Assembly: GCA_027021385.1 (NCBI GenBank)
Contig: JALUUL010000079.1
Span: 131,738-195,737 of the forward strand
DNA length: 64,000 bases
Source of the DNA: Planctomycetota bacterium
GTDB lineage: Bacteria; Planctomycetota; UBA1135; GCA-002748355
Reading direction: 5' to 3'
Shown: one piece after another, positions 1-8,428 of the stretch
Position numbering within the stretch: position 1 is the stretch's first letter
Layout: every line of letters begins with the position of its first letter
Notes under the pieces: model-generated
The model's input: only the letters and a program-made list of their open reading frames with translations
What the model was told of the DNA's origin: nothing
Database searches by the model: none
Position numbers and translations under genes: made by a program

Positions 1-1076
1 TTCTGCCCGGCGTTGTCGAGACCCGAGACTCCGAAGAGGGGGCCGGGCACTCCGGGAGGGGCGGCCGTTCCGGCCTTTGCCGTATGGGGGTTGTGGCAGT
101 CTTGGCATTCCGCGTGCCTGGACATCGTCAGCGGATCCTCGGTCGGATCGTGGATTCCCTGCCAGCTTGAAGGGTTGTGTGCGGAGACCTTGGCGAGATC
201 GGTGGTGATGTCCTTGGATGCGACGTTTCCGTTGTGGCATCTCAGGCAGTTCTCCTCCTCGGTGGAGAAGTTGAGGAGTCTGTGAGGTTGTCCGGCGCTG
301 TGCGGGACATGACAGTTCGCGCAGGCGTTCTCCTGAACGGTCGTATAGGTGGTGTTGGGCCAGGGATCGGGCCCGGTCTGATTCCAGGTGGCCGAGGAGT
401 TCGCATGCGAAGCGGTGTTCCAGTCTCTCGGGTTGTGGCAGGAGAGGCAGAGAGAACCGTTCTTGTCCGTCGTCTTGAGGAATTTCCCCAGGGAGTCGTT
501 ATGGGCGTCGTGGCATGACGTGCACTGGACGAAGCCGTTGTGGTCGAGACTCACGGGAGGCTTGATGGCCGACCCGATGAAGAAGTCGACCCCCGTTCCT
601 CCCTTCGAAGTCGAGTAGTCGAAGGAGACGGGGTGATCATCTTGGAGATTGGTCCCAATATTGGCCTTTCCCGAGTTGAGGAACCTGGACCCGGACATCG
701 TGATTTCAGAAGTGAGGCTCACGACTTTCCCGAGCGCGATCGTTCCATCGTGGCAGGATAGGCAGAGTTTCGTCGATCCGTTGGGCTGGCCGACGTTCCC
801 CTTCAGGGTCGAGGAAGTATAGGGCAGGTAGGTCTGGGTGCTGTCGTCCCGATTCCATAAGGGGAATTGGGTCCGGGCCCGGTGAGGAGCATGGCAGAAG
901 ATGCAGATTCTCTCCTCGGAGAGGGCCTTGTAGGTGCCCGGCCCGGAAACGGAGAGGTTGTGCTTCGTGTTCTTGATCGAGGTTCCGCCGCCTTGCGTGA
1001 GCGGAAGGGGGAGGGCCCCGAAGAGCAGTGTCGCCGGGCCGAGGACGACCAAGACTTTGCTGAAAACGGGAATCAT
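1..1076 (-). CDS. Secreted multiheme cytochrome c, doubled-CXXCH type (3' end beyond the window)
   Basis: The reading frame starts at ATG 1076-1074 and stays open to the left edge, giving 358 visible residues. A hydrophobic signal segment (about residues 3-27) is followed by CXXCH motifs starting at residues 58, 105, 185, 210, 252, 277 and 324, so at least seven c-type hemes are exported. The first four have the same flanks and order as the tetraheme protein at 14159 (CHxPH, CLSCHDGT, DHPVSF, CxSCHDxHN, LCLSCH), so this is one copy of that module plus further hemes. The start overlaps the stop of the NHL gene by ATGA, making it the last visible gene of a four-gene operon. By family it is a secreted electron carrier; an extracellular or outer-surface position is inferred from the barrel gene in the operon. 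Electron partners are unknown. Confidence 0.88.
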   Translation of the reverse strand, partial: MIPVFSKVLVVLGPATLLFGALPLPLTQGGGTSIKNTKHNLSVSGPGTYKALSEERICIFCHAPHRARTQFPLWNRDDSTQTYLPYTSSTLKGNVGQPNGSTKLCLSCHDGTIALGKVVSLTSEITMSGSRFLNSGKANIGTNLQDDHPVSFDYSTSKGGTGVDFFIGSAIKPPVSLDHNGFVQCTSCHDAHNDSLGKFLKTTDKNGSLCLSCHNPRDWNTASHANSSATWNQTGPDPWPNTTYTTVQENACANCHVPHSAGQPHRLLNFSTEEENCLRCHNGNVASKDITTDLAKVSAHNPSSWQGIHDPTEDPLTMSRHAECQDCHNPHTAKAGTAAPPGVPGPLFGVSGLDNAGQ

Positions 1077-2116
1077 GGCTCCCTCGGATGGAATTTGAGG
1101 ATCTGGACCCTGGCGTTCCCACTATCGGCAACGAAGATCCTGTCCTTTGGATCGATGTAAAGCCCCGTCGGAAGGTAGAAATTCCCTAGTCCGGAACCCT
1201 TGGAGCCGACGGCAAGAAGGAGCCGGCCCTTCGGATCGAAGATCTGTATGTTGTCGAACATTCCATCTGCGACGTAGATGTGCCCTTGCGAATCCACCGC
1301 AATTCCTTTCGGGCTGGCGAAGGTTCCCGGGCCCCGTCCGACGACCCCGAAACTCGTCAGGGGTTCGAAGGCGGGGGAGAGGATTTGGATCCGGAAGTTC
1401 ATGCTGTCCGTGATATAGATCCGACTCTCGCGGTCGATACAGAGGTTCGTCGGGAAGTTGAACTCCCCGGGTTTCGCTCCTCTCCGGCCGTGCACCCCCA
1501 AGCGTTTCCCTGTGGGGTCGAAGCTCAGGATCCGTCCCCCCGTCGTGTCCAGGACCAGGAGTCTCCCCTCGTTCCGATCCCAGGCGATTCCGGTGGGTCT
1601 CCCCAACTCGTTCGGACTTCCGAACTTCCTGTGGTAGTTCCCCTCCCGGTCGAAGACGAAGATGCGTCCCAAGGTCGAATCGGAAAGGAAGACGAGACCG
1701 CCCGGTCCGAGGGCGACCCCGATCGGGGTTTTCAGCTTGGTCCGTCCCGCATTCCGGAAGAAGAGGTGTTCGCCCGATTCGAGGTCGAGGCGATGAAGAC
1801 CTCCGGCCCCGGGGTCCGCGATCCACAAGCGGTCCTTCTCGTCCACGGCGAGACCATAGGGGCTGACCAGTTGGAGTTCGTCGTGCCCGAGGAAGAAGCC
1901 GAAGATGGAGCTCCAGAACCCACGGCTACGCTCGACATCCCGCGTGGAATGATAGGCCATAAGGACTTCGACCCGGGGGTTCTCCGAGATCGGAGGCCAA
2001 CTGATCCGCTCCTTCGGGACGCGGAGGAAACGTGCGGGGCCGGCGGCGCAGGAGGCGAAGGAGAGGAGGGCGAGGCAGAGGAGTCGCGGGGGACGGGGTC
2101 GAGAATCCATGCTCAA
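1073..2116 (-). CDS. NHL-repeat beta-propeller lipoprotein
   Basis: This protein of 347 residues has an N-terminal hydrophobic segment ending in a possible lipobox (FASC, Cys23; the -3 residue is not ideal). It continues with about six NHL-type repeats between residues 75 and 345, recognised by recurring PxGIAVD and IYVADxxNxRIQIF patterns. NHL propellers bind proteins or glycans and are not themselves redox proteins. Both ends overlap neighbours by ATGA: its start lies in the stop of the barrel gene and its stop in the start of the cytochrome gene. A second member is at 15052, also beside a doubled-CXXCH cytochrome. A scaffold or assembly role for the extracellular cytochrome is inferred. 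A start at Met3 is possible. Confidence 0.85.
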   Translation of the reverse strand: MSMDSRPRPPRLLCLALLSFASCAAGPARFLRVPKERISWPPISENPRVEVLMAYHSTRDVERSRGFWSSIFGFFLGHDELQLVSPYGLAVDEKDRLWIADPGAGGLHRLDLESGEHLFFRNAGRTKLKTPIGVALGPGGLVFLSDSTLGRIFVFDREGNYHRKFGSPNELGRPTGIAWDRNEGRLLVLDTTGGRILSFDPTGKRLGVHGRRGAKPGEFNFPTNLCIDRESRIYITDSMNFRIQILSPAFEPLTSFGVVGRGPGTFASPKGIAVDSQGHIYVADGMFDNIQIFDPKGRLLLAVGSKGSGLGNFYLPTGLYIDPKDRIFVADSGNARVQILKFHPREP

Positions 2117-4059
2117 AACCTCCTGGCCACGGAAAGCATCGCATACAGGATCCGCTGATCGGTCGCGACGTCGAAAACCTCGTCGGAATACCGGACTTGG
2201 AACTTCACCTCCGTAGCGCGGAATCTCTGGATCAAGTTGGACTCGAAGAGGAATCCTTTCCCTTTGTCAGTCCGATACTTGATCTTCCGCCATTCGGCTC
2301 GGGTGTCGATCCTCGAGTTCTCGGAGAGAACCGCCAGAAGCTGGGCCTGGAGGGTCGTTCCGCGTTCCTTTCCCGTCTGGTCCTTGAATCTGGATTCGTA
2401 GGTCGTGGCGCTCGATCGGCCCTCCAGCCATTGGAGGATCCTCGTCGAGGTCGATGCGCCGAACTCCCACCTCTCGAAGGGGGTGAACTTGCTGTCGAGG
2501 TTCTCATACAGCCCGCGGACCTGATTGGGACCGGAATGGAGAGCCAGGCTGGCCTTCAACCTCGAGGAGTCGTCGAGAGTCCCCGAATCGAATCCTCCGA
2601 GAAGGGATTGATTCGTTTCGGACCAGGCGAGTTCGATGTCGGCGAACTCCAGGATATCGAATCCGAACGTCAGGGATTGTCCGACGCTCTTGAAACGCTG
2701 CTCCGGCCGGGGAAGAAAGAGGTAATCGACGAGGATCACCTGATTCGGGAGGATTCTGCTCCCCGCTGGAATCTCGATCCTGACCCTGCCCGCCGAGACC
2801 GAGATCAGGTAATCCGTTCCGTTCTGGTAGACCGTGAGTCCGGTCGCATCGGTGATGACGATGCTGGAGAGATCCACGCTGAAGTTGTTCAGGAGAAGGG
2901 GGATGCCCGGAATATAGGTATGGCTTTCATCCAGGACGCTGACAGGCTTGTCATCACTCTGCTCGTTCTGCCAGTAGGTGTCCTGGTGGTAGTTGATGCG
3001 GAGGTTACCGAAGAAGGTCTTCTTCCGGTAATCGATATCTCCTACGTAACCCGCGCGGTTGATCGCCGCATCTCCCTGGTCCGTCCTCTGTCCCTGGAAT
3101 CCGGCGCGCACGTCCAGGCTCGAAAAGAGTTCGTAGGTGAGGGTGGATGTATGCCTCCAGGTCTCATTCAGACTCGTATCGGCGTTGCGGACCCGGAAGT
3201 GATCGAAGATGAGGTCGTGGTCGGAGGAGAGGTTCTCTCTCCATTGGAAGTGGAGACTCGCGTTTCCGATCAGGGACTCGTTGTCGTAATCGCCGTTTTG
3301 TTCCCGGTAGCGGATGGAGTTCGAGAAGGTGTCCTGGTCCTTGTTCCCGAAGTTCCACCCATGAGAAAAGAAGGCATCGAGGTCCGTGAACTGGCTGTCG
3401 AAACTGCTGATCGTGATGTCGTTGTACTTGATCGAATACTGGAGCCTGCGTGTCTTGTCGAATCGACGTCCCTCGAACTCGAAGTTGTCCCTCGTCTCGT
3501 CGTTGTCGTCCAGCCCGCGACCTTTGTAGGTGTAATGATGGTAATGGAGCCTCGAGGGGATCCACCATTTCTTCGCGAGGAGGTCCATTCCCGTTTCGGT
3601 GACCGTGGCCTCGGTCGTTTCGAAGAAGGTCTGTCTGGTCCTCGTTTCCTGCCTGTTGGAATAGATGTGTGCGGAATAGGGATGCTGCCAGAGGATCCGG
3701 GCGTGGAAATCGTATCCAAGGTTCGTGCTGTTGATCGAACGGTTCCGGACTCCGGCCCCTCCGATCCATTGCTGTTCGAGCCCTAGCGACGTCGCGAGTT
3801 CGTATTCCAGGAGCCTGGGGTGGTAGATATCGCCGGCGAAGCGCAGGTGGAGGTCCTCTCGCAGGGTCTTCTCCTTCTCGATCAAAGTCGAATAGTCGGT
3901 GACCCTCCGCTCGTCCCGATACTCCCCGCGGAGCTGGAAGTCTCCGCCGAACTCCGTCAGATGGAACCATGTCCGCCGCTGGGCGTTCACCGAGGACGCG
4001 GCGGCCAGGAGAACCGGCAAGACCGTGAGGCAGGCTCTCGTTCCCGCCCGGTTCTTCAT
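2113..4059 (-). CDS. Large outer-membrane beta-barrel, porin of a cytochrome conduit (predicted)
   Basis: This 648-residue protein starts at ATG 4059, chosen because a GGAGGGGG ribosome site lies just upstream and the first codon overlaps the previous stop as ATGA. A signal peptide ending near VNAQ is followed by long stretches of alternating polar and aromatic residues typical of beta-strands, and the chain ends in ARRF, the terminal aromatic signature of BAM-inserted barrels. A middle segment (about 375-450) has the pattern VYxNGTDY...ILPNQVILVDY, which looks like an inserted beta-domain. It lies between a periplasm-facing heme lipoprotein and two exported proteins, the layout of porin-cytochrome conduits such as MtrB/PioB and Geobacter Omb systems. 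No clear similarity to those barrels was recognised, so the conduit role rests on context. Confidence 0.78.
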   Translation of the reverse strand: MKNRAGTRACLTVLPVLLAAASSVNAQRRTWFHLTEFGGDFQLRGEYRDERRVTDYSTLIEKEKTLREDLHLRFAGDIYHPRLLEYELATSLGLEQQWIGGAGVRNRSINSTNLGYDFHARILWQHPYSAHIYSNRQETRTRQTFFETTEATVTETGMDLLAKKWWIPSRLHYHHYTYKGRGLDDNDETRDNFEFEGRRFDKTRRLQYSIKYNDITISSFDSQFTDLDAFFSHGWNFGNKDQDTFSNSIRYREQNGDYDNESLIGNASLHFQWRENLSSDHDLIFDHFRVRNADTSLNETWRHTSTLTYELFSSLDVRAGFQGQRTDQGDAAINRAGYVGDIDYRKKTFFGNLRINYHQDTYWQNEQSDDKPVSVLDESHTYIPGIPLLLNNFSVDLSSIVITDATGLTVYQNGTDYLISVSAGRVRIEIPAGSRILPNQVILVDYLFLPRPEQRFKSVGQSLTFGFDILEFADIELAWSETNQSLLGGFDSGTLDDSSRLKASLALHSGPNQVRGLYENLDSKFTPFERWEFGASTSTRILQWLEGRSSATTYESRFKDQTGKERGTTLQAQLLAVLSENSRIDTRAEWRKIKYRTDKGKGFLFESNLIQRFRATEVKFQVRYSDEVFDVATDQRILYAMLSVARRF

Positions 4060-4790
4060 CGATGGCCCCCTCCCTCTCCCGGGCGCCACTTCGGAGGTCT
4101 GGTCTCCATGGATTTCCGGGTTTTGCCCCTGCTTTCCTTCCCCAGGCCGGGAACGACGGTTGCCTTGATCATGTAGCGGCGCTTGGAGGAATGGGGGTCA
4201 TGACATTCCGTGCAGGATCCCTTCTCGAAGGTCTTGTGGCGTTTCCTCGTGACGAAGGTGTCCCCCGTGTGGCACCGCGCGCAGAGGGTGTCGGGATTCT
4301 TGACTTTCAGGAGGTGGGGGTATGAGGACCGGTGGTGCTCATGGCACTGGGCGCACTCGCCGGCGGCCACCGGCCCATGGACGAAGGCTTCCTCGGGGGG
4401 CTTATGGCATTTCTTGCACAGGAGCTTTTTCGGAAGGCGCAGCTCGGACAGACCCTGCCTCCAGGTGGGCTGGGAGTTTCCTCCACGGGGAGCGGTCGAA
4501 TGGCAATCCCCGCATCGCTTCTCCTGGAAGGGTTTGTGGAAAAAGACCTCGACCTTCTTCAGCCGCTCCTCCTGGAGCTTGGCCCTCTCCTCTAGGGTCA
4601 GGGACCGGAGTTCAATTCGGGGAACCGGGCCGATGAAGTCGGGTGTTCCGGGAGTCCTGGGATCCGGAACCCCGTCGAAGAAGAAGGACAGGATCTCATA
4701 CTTCTTGAGGGCCGTACAGGCAGCCGTCACTCCAAGGGGGCAGAAGGCCAGGAGAAGCAGGAGGGCCGGAGGACTTCGTCGGAGCGACAT
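4056..4790 (-). CDS. Pentaheme cytochrome c lipoprotein
   Basis: The product has 244 residues if translation begins at 4790; the frame is open further upstream, but those residues look non-coding and precede the signal sequence. Residues 1-25 form a lipoprotein-like signal (VTAAC, Cys25). An FFFDGVPDP motif at 37-44, seen in other multiheme cytochromes of this kind, follows. CXXCH motifs start at 93, 125, 146, 170 and 193, with extra His at CHEHH and CHDPH able to act as axial ligands. It is first in the leftward operon and overlaps the barrel gene by ATGA. By analogy with conduit systems it would be the periplasmic heme protein docked in the barrel; this is inferred. Confidence 0.85.
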   Translation of the reverse strand: MSLRRSPPALLLLLAFCPLGVTAACTALKKYEILSFFFDGVPDPRTPGTPDFIGPVPRIELRSLTLEERAKLQEERLKKVEVFFHKPFQEKRCGDCHSTAPRGGNSQPTWRQGLSELRLPKKLLCKKCHKPPEEAFVHGPVAAGECAQCHEHHRSSYPHLLKVKNPDTLCARCHTGDTFVTRKRHKTFEKGSCTECHDPHSSKRRYMIKATVVPGLGKESRGKTRKSMETRPPKWRPGEGGGHR

Positions 4791-4912
4791 TCGGGAAGCC
4801 TGTCTTCGCTTGGGTCGGGAAATCGGGCGATCCGGACTCGGGCGAACCGCATCCCGAAGACCGGCCTCAGAGTCTCTTGATCCTTCCTTCCGCACCTCCG
4901 ACTTCAGGAGAA

Positions 4913-4928
4913 AGGGAACAGGATTGCA
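4913..4928 (+). promoter_or_regulatory. Candidate sigma-54 promoter for the rightward cytochrome operon
   Basis: AGGGAACAGGATTGCA has GG at 4914-4915 and GC at 4926-4927 with exactly ten bases between, and TTGCA at the -12 element. The -24 half is weaker (GGGAA instead of GGCAC). A start site near 4939 would leave about 95 bases of leader before the hexaheme gene at 5035. Confidence 0.5.
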
Positions 4929-4937
4929 ACATGAGTG

Positions 4938-4953
4938 AGCAAGGTCCATGCCG
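4938..4953 (-). promoter_or_regulatory. Candidate sigma-54 promoter for the leftward cytochrome operon
   Basis: Read on the minus strand this is CGGCATGGACCTTGCT: GG at 4952-4951, GC at 4940-4939, spacing N10, with GGCA and TTGCT both conserved. It would direct transcription into the pentaheme gene at 4790, and lies back to back with the plus-strand element at 4913. Confidence 0.6.
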
Positions 4954-5034
4954 GAGAACGGCCGTAGGGCGGACAGCTTGTCGCAAGATCAAGGAGTTCT
5001 CCCGGGGTTCCGATAGGGCTTTCGGAGGGGAAGC

Positions 5035-5790
5035 ATGCTTGGAATCGCGCGCTGGGGGGGCGCTGTCCTCTTGGGGACGATCGGGATGGCGGCCGGGGGA
5101 GAGGAAACGGTGACGGCCCTTGGCATGGAGATCTCCCCCTCCTCCCCGGTCGTCGCAGGGACCTCTGAGAGTTGCCTGTCCTGCCATCTTGATCTTCGGG
5201 GGAGGGGGCACCCTCTTGGTGATCGAATGCCGGAGGGAAGCGGCCTGCCTGGGGAGGCGGCCTTGGGGCTCGGTTGCTTGACCTGCCATGATTCGGGAAC
5301 GGTCCGGGATGACCATCGAAAATCCCGGGCCTCCCACTTGCGGGAGATTCCTCGCGTCCTGTGCAGGCGTTGTCATCGGGATCCGGAACCGGGGTCGCGT
5401 CTGGGGCACACGATGGACCTCGGCAGGGCGCACGCTTCCGGAGGGAGGGAACGAGGGGACAGGAAGGCCTTCCTCGGTGGAGTGGACCGCATATCCCTAG
5501 GATGCCTTGGCTGCCATGACGGAAGCGTCGCTTCGGAGGCCAAGGTCGACCTTCCCGGAGAGCCTCGGATTCCGGGAAGGGCCGGGTCGGGGCTGCAGCA
5601 TCCGATCGGAGCCCGGTCCATGGTAAGAGGGGCGGAAACGACACCTCCGTCTCCGCGACCGACGAGGTCGGATGCGCGGGAAGGGATCCTCGGATGTCTG
5701 AGCTGCCACGATCCCTGGAGCCCCTGGGAATCCCAGCTCTCGAGGAACCCTGAGGACGGCGGACTCTGCAGGTCCTGCCACGTGAAATGA
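5035..5790 (+). CDS. Secreted hexaheme cytochrome c
   Basis: The start is set by a GGAGGGGAAGC ribosome site directly before ATG 5035. A short signal segment (about 5-21) is followed by CXXCH motifs at residues 47, 81, 110, 157, 221 and 245 in a 251-residue protein. The last three hemes (CLGCHDGSVA, then an HPIG histidine, CLSCHDP, LCRSCHVK at the C-terminus) repeat the pattern of the tetraheme protein at 14159, so the two are paralogous over that part. It opens the rightward cytochrome set, behind a sigma-54-like element. The protein is probably a periplasmic or outer-surface electron carrier; nothing in the sequence fixes its side of the outer membrane. Confidence 0.85.
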   Translation: MLGIARWGGAVLLGTIGMAAGGEETVTALGMEISPSSPVVAGTSESCLSCHLDLRGRGHPLGDRMPEGSGLPGEAALGLGCLTCHDSGTVRDDHRKSRASHLREIPRVLCRRCHRDPEPGSRLGHTMDLGRAHASGGRERGDRKAFLGGVDRISLGCLGCHDGSVASEAKVDLPGEPRIPGRAGSGLQHPIGARSMVRGAETTPPSPRPTRSDAREGILGCLSCHDPWSPWESQLSRNPEDGGLCRSCHVK

Positions 5791-5836
5791 GCGGTTTCCC
5801 CGAGCCGCCAAGGGAAGCGTCATCTCTAACCGCCCA

Positions 5837-5852
5837 TGGTATGGTCTTTGCT
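5837..5852 (+). promoter_or_regulatory. Candidate sigma-54 promoter ahead of the parvulin gene
   Basis: TGGTATGGTCTTTGCT has GG at 5838-5839 and GC at 5850-5851 with N10 spacing, T before GG and TTGCT at -12, about ten matches to the twelve-base consensus. The start site would be near 5863, some 22 bases before the ATG at 5885. Confidence 0.6.
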
Positions 5853-5884
5853 CCGGACCGGAGAACCTCTTCCAGGATGCCTAC

Positions 5885-6964
5885 ATGATCTTCGCGACTC
5901 TCACCCTGAGCCTCGCTCTTCCCCTTCTTCTCCAGACGAGCCGACCCTCGGGAGGGCCGGTTACCCGGGAGTCGAAGGAGCGGGCGGGAAAACCGGTGGA
6001 GAATCCTGTCCTTGCCGAGGTCGGGTCGGTGAAGATCCGCCAGAGCGATGTCCTTGCGGAGATCAACCGCCTGATTCCGCTGAACTTCTATCACGGGAAG
6101 GTCCCCGTGGAGAAGATGGAATCCTTCCGGGACAAGGCCCTCCAGTCCCTGATCGAACGGGCCCTGATCCACCAGGACGCGCTCGCCTCGGGGCTGCGGG
6201 CGGGCGAGGAGGAGATCCGCGCGACATTCGAGGCCTCTCTGAAGAAGGCCGGTCCCAAGTACTCCGAACTCCCGTCCGAGGAGAAGGCGAAACTCTTGGA
6301 AACATACCGGCCCCTCGTCGAGAGGAGGGTCTTGATCGACAAGAACGAGGCTCGTTTCGAAGCCTCCCTTCCTAAGGTCAAGGAGGAGGCCGTGAGGGCT
6401 ACGTACGAGGCGAGGAAATCCAAGCTGCTGGCGCCCCGTGAGGGCCATTTCCTCCACATCCTCTTGAAGGTCGATCCCGGCGCCAGCGAGGCCGAGATCG
6501 CGAAGGCGAAGGAGAAGATGCTGAAGGCCCGGAAGGAGATCCTCGGAGGGCGCCCCTTCGCGGAGGTCGCGAAGGAGATCTCCCAGGATATCTATGCCTC
6601 GAGGGGCGGGGACATGGGATGGGTCAAGGAGGGGAGTTTTCTCGGGGGGCCGGTCGGGGAGGCTGCGTTCAAGCTCGAGGCGGGAGAACTCTCGGAACTC
6701 GTCTCCTCGATCTATGGCTTCCATCTTGTCCAGTGTCTGGCCTGGAAACCGCGGAAGACGATGTCTTTCGAGGAAGCCAGAAAGAGTATCGAAATCGAAC
6801 TCGAGGAGGCGATCCGGCGTTCGGCGCGGGAGCGCTGGCTGGCGACCCTGAGAGAGCGCTTTCCGGTGAAGATCCATCGAGTCGGGATCCTCGCGGAATC
6901 CCCGAAGGAAGAAACCGCTTCCTCGAAGCCGGCCTCCCGTCCCGGCCCGCATGGAGGGCGCTGA
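5885..6964 (+). CDS. SurA/PrsA-type periplasmic peptidyl-prolyl isomerase
   Basis: This 359-residue protein has an N-terminal hydrophobic segment (residues 1-17), a SurA-N-like chaperone region (about 40-165: VGSVKIRQSDVLAEIN and following helices) and a parvulin domain at about 180-295 (HFLHILLKV, then RPFAEVAKEIS, GGDMGWV, YGFHLVQ). Parvulins catalyse cis-trans isomerisation of prolyl bonds and escort exported proteins. Isomerase genes are also found in extracellular cytochrome clusters of Geobacter and relatives, so a role in folding cytochromes or the barrel is likely but inferred. An AGGA ribosome site lies eight bases before the start. Confidence 0.88.
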   Translation: MIFATLTLSLALPLLLQTSRPSGGPVTRESKERAGKPVENPVLAEVGSVKIRQSDVLAEINRLIPLNFYHGKVPVEKMESFRDKALQSLIERALIHQDALASGLRAGEEEIRATFEASLKKAGPKYSELPSEEKAKLLETYRPLVERRVLIDKNEARFEASLPKVKEEAVRATYEARKSKLLAPREGHFLHILLKVDPGASEAEIAKAKEKMLKARKEILGGRPFAEVAKEISQDIYASRGGDMGWVKEGSFLGGPVGEAAFKLEAGELSELVSSIYGFHLVQCLAWKPRKTMSFEEARKSIEIELEEAIRRSARERWLATLRERFPVKIHRVGILAESPKEETASSKPASRPGPHGGR

Positions 6965-7143
6965 CCTCCCGGCGGAACTGCGACGAACCGCCGCTTCCTT
7001 TTTCCATACTCGGGAATGGGTTTCGCCCGAAGGAAAGCAACGATGAGGACTCGAGTGCCGGGCGTTTCCAGGGCCTCGGACATGCTCCCGGTTCCGGCGC
7101 TTGGAACATCCGGGCGGAGTTCCTCCTTGGGGAGGGTCGAATC

Positions 7144-8427
7144 ATGATCTGGCCGTTCCTTTTGGCCGTCTTGTCGATCTACTCGCCGCAGGCGGGGGCG
7201 CAGGACCCTCGTAACAGCCATTGCATGTCCTGCCATCTTGCGAAGGACTCGAAGCTGCTGCACGCCTTCGAGGGGAGCGTCCATGGAATCGCGGGGATCG
7301 GCTGCATCGGTTGCCATGGAGGGGATCCTGGGGGGGAGACGAAGGAGGACGGGCATCTCCGTTCGAAAGGCTATTCGGGAGTCCTGAAGCGGCGGGACAT
7401 CCCCGCATTGTGCGGGTCCTGTCACGGGGACGAGGCGGAGATGCGCAAGGTCCGCCTGGATTTCCGGGTCTACGAGGACTGGAAACGGAGCAAGCACGGG
7501 CGACTAGCGGCGAAGGGGGATCCCAGGGTTCCGATCTGCAGTGATTGTCACGGGGACCACGGGATCCTTTCGCGGCTCGATCCGGCTTCACCGACCCACC
7601 GGCGGAACATCGCCGGAACCTGCGGCTCCTGCCACTCGGATCCGGTGAAGATGGGGGCCAGCAAGCTTCCGACGAATCAGGAGAAGGAATACCGGGAAGG
7701 GATCCATGGGGAGATCCTTTACGGCAAGCGCAAGGGGAATCCGAACCTGGTTCCGACCTGCATCGATTGCCATGGAGGCCATGGAGCCGTTCCGCCGACC
7801 GCCCGATCCGTGCCGGAGGTCTGCGGGAGTTGCCATTTCGAGGAACGGAGGTTCCTCGCGCAGAGCCCCCACGCCGAATCCTTGCGGTTCACGGGGGAAC
7901 CTTCCTGCAAGGACTGCCACGGGAACCATCACAACACGATCCCCGAGGAAGGACTGCAGGAAAAGGTCTGTATCCCCTGCCACAACGATCCCAAGGACGT
8001 AGGTACCCGGGAGGCCAAGGCCTTCGCGAGCCTCCTGGCGCGGGGAGGCCAGGCCCTGGGGCGGCTGGACAAGGCTCTCGAAGAGGCGCAAGCGAGGGAG
8101 CCTTCCTCCCTGGTCTCCATGCTCCTCGAGGCGGAATGGAAGCGGGCCGAGACTGCCTATTCGACCCTGCGTAAGGAATCGCACACCCTGAACCGTCCCA
8201 TCGTCTCCAAGGCGGTCGAGGATCTGGAGAGCATCGTTCGGACGGTCCTGGCCGTCGCCGAGAACGGGATCGACCGTGAGAAGGGGTTTTCCGAGACGGT
8301 CACGATGATGATCCTCATTGGCGTCGGGAGCGGGCTCCTGGTCGCGAGCGTGGTCGTCGTCCTCCTGCTTCTCCGCATCCTTGGCCGAGGCAAGGACAGG
8401 AAAGCTGTAAAGGCCGGAGATTCTTGA
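7144..8427 (+). CDS. Nine-heme cytochrome c with C-terminal membrane anchor
   Basis: The start at 7144 is preceded by GGGGAGGG and begins a clean signal peptide (residues 1-19). Nine CXXCH motifs lie between residues 27 and about 280 of the 427-residue protein (CMSCH, CIGCH, CGSCH, CSDCH, CGSCH, CIDCH, CGSCH, CKDCH, CIPCH). An all-helical segment of roughly 100 residues follows, then one transmembrane helix (about 385-410) and a short basic tail. The heme domain should therefore sit in the periplasm, tethered to the inner membrane. The next cytochrome gene begins one base after its stop. Carrying electrons from the fifteen-heme protein to outer-membrane components is inferred; no catalytic domain is recognisable. 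Confidence 0.85.
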   Translation: MIWPFLLAVLSIYSPQAGAQDPRNSHCMSCHLAKDSKLLHAFEGSVHGIAGIGCIGCHGGDPGGETKEDGHLRSKGYSGVLKRRDIPALCGSCHGDEAEMRKVRLDFRVYEDWKRSKHGRLAAKGDPRVPICSDCHGDHGILSRLDPASPTHRRNIAGTCGSCHSDPVKMGASKLPTNQEKEYREGIHGEILYGKRKGNPNLVPTCIDCHGGHGAVPPTARSVPEVCGSCHFEERRFLAQSPHAESLRFTGEPSCKDCHGNHHNTIPEEGLQEKVCIPCHNDPKDVGTREAKAFASLLARGGQALGRLDKALEEAQAREPSSLVSMLLEAEWKRAETAYSTLRKESHTLNRPIVSKAVEDLESIVRTVLAVAENGIDREKGFSETVTMMILIGVGSGLLVASVVVVLLLLRILGRGKDRKAVKAGDS

Positions 8428-8428
8428 C

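Noticed and set aside
2032..3786. Long plus-strand frame (584 codons) opposite the barrel gene
   Set aside because: It is antisense to a well-supported gene, has no signal or family motif, and its composition is what GC-rich antisense frames produce.
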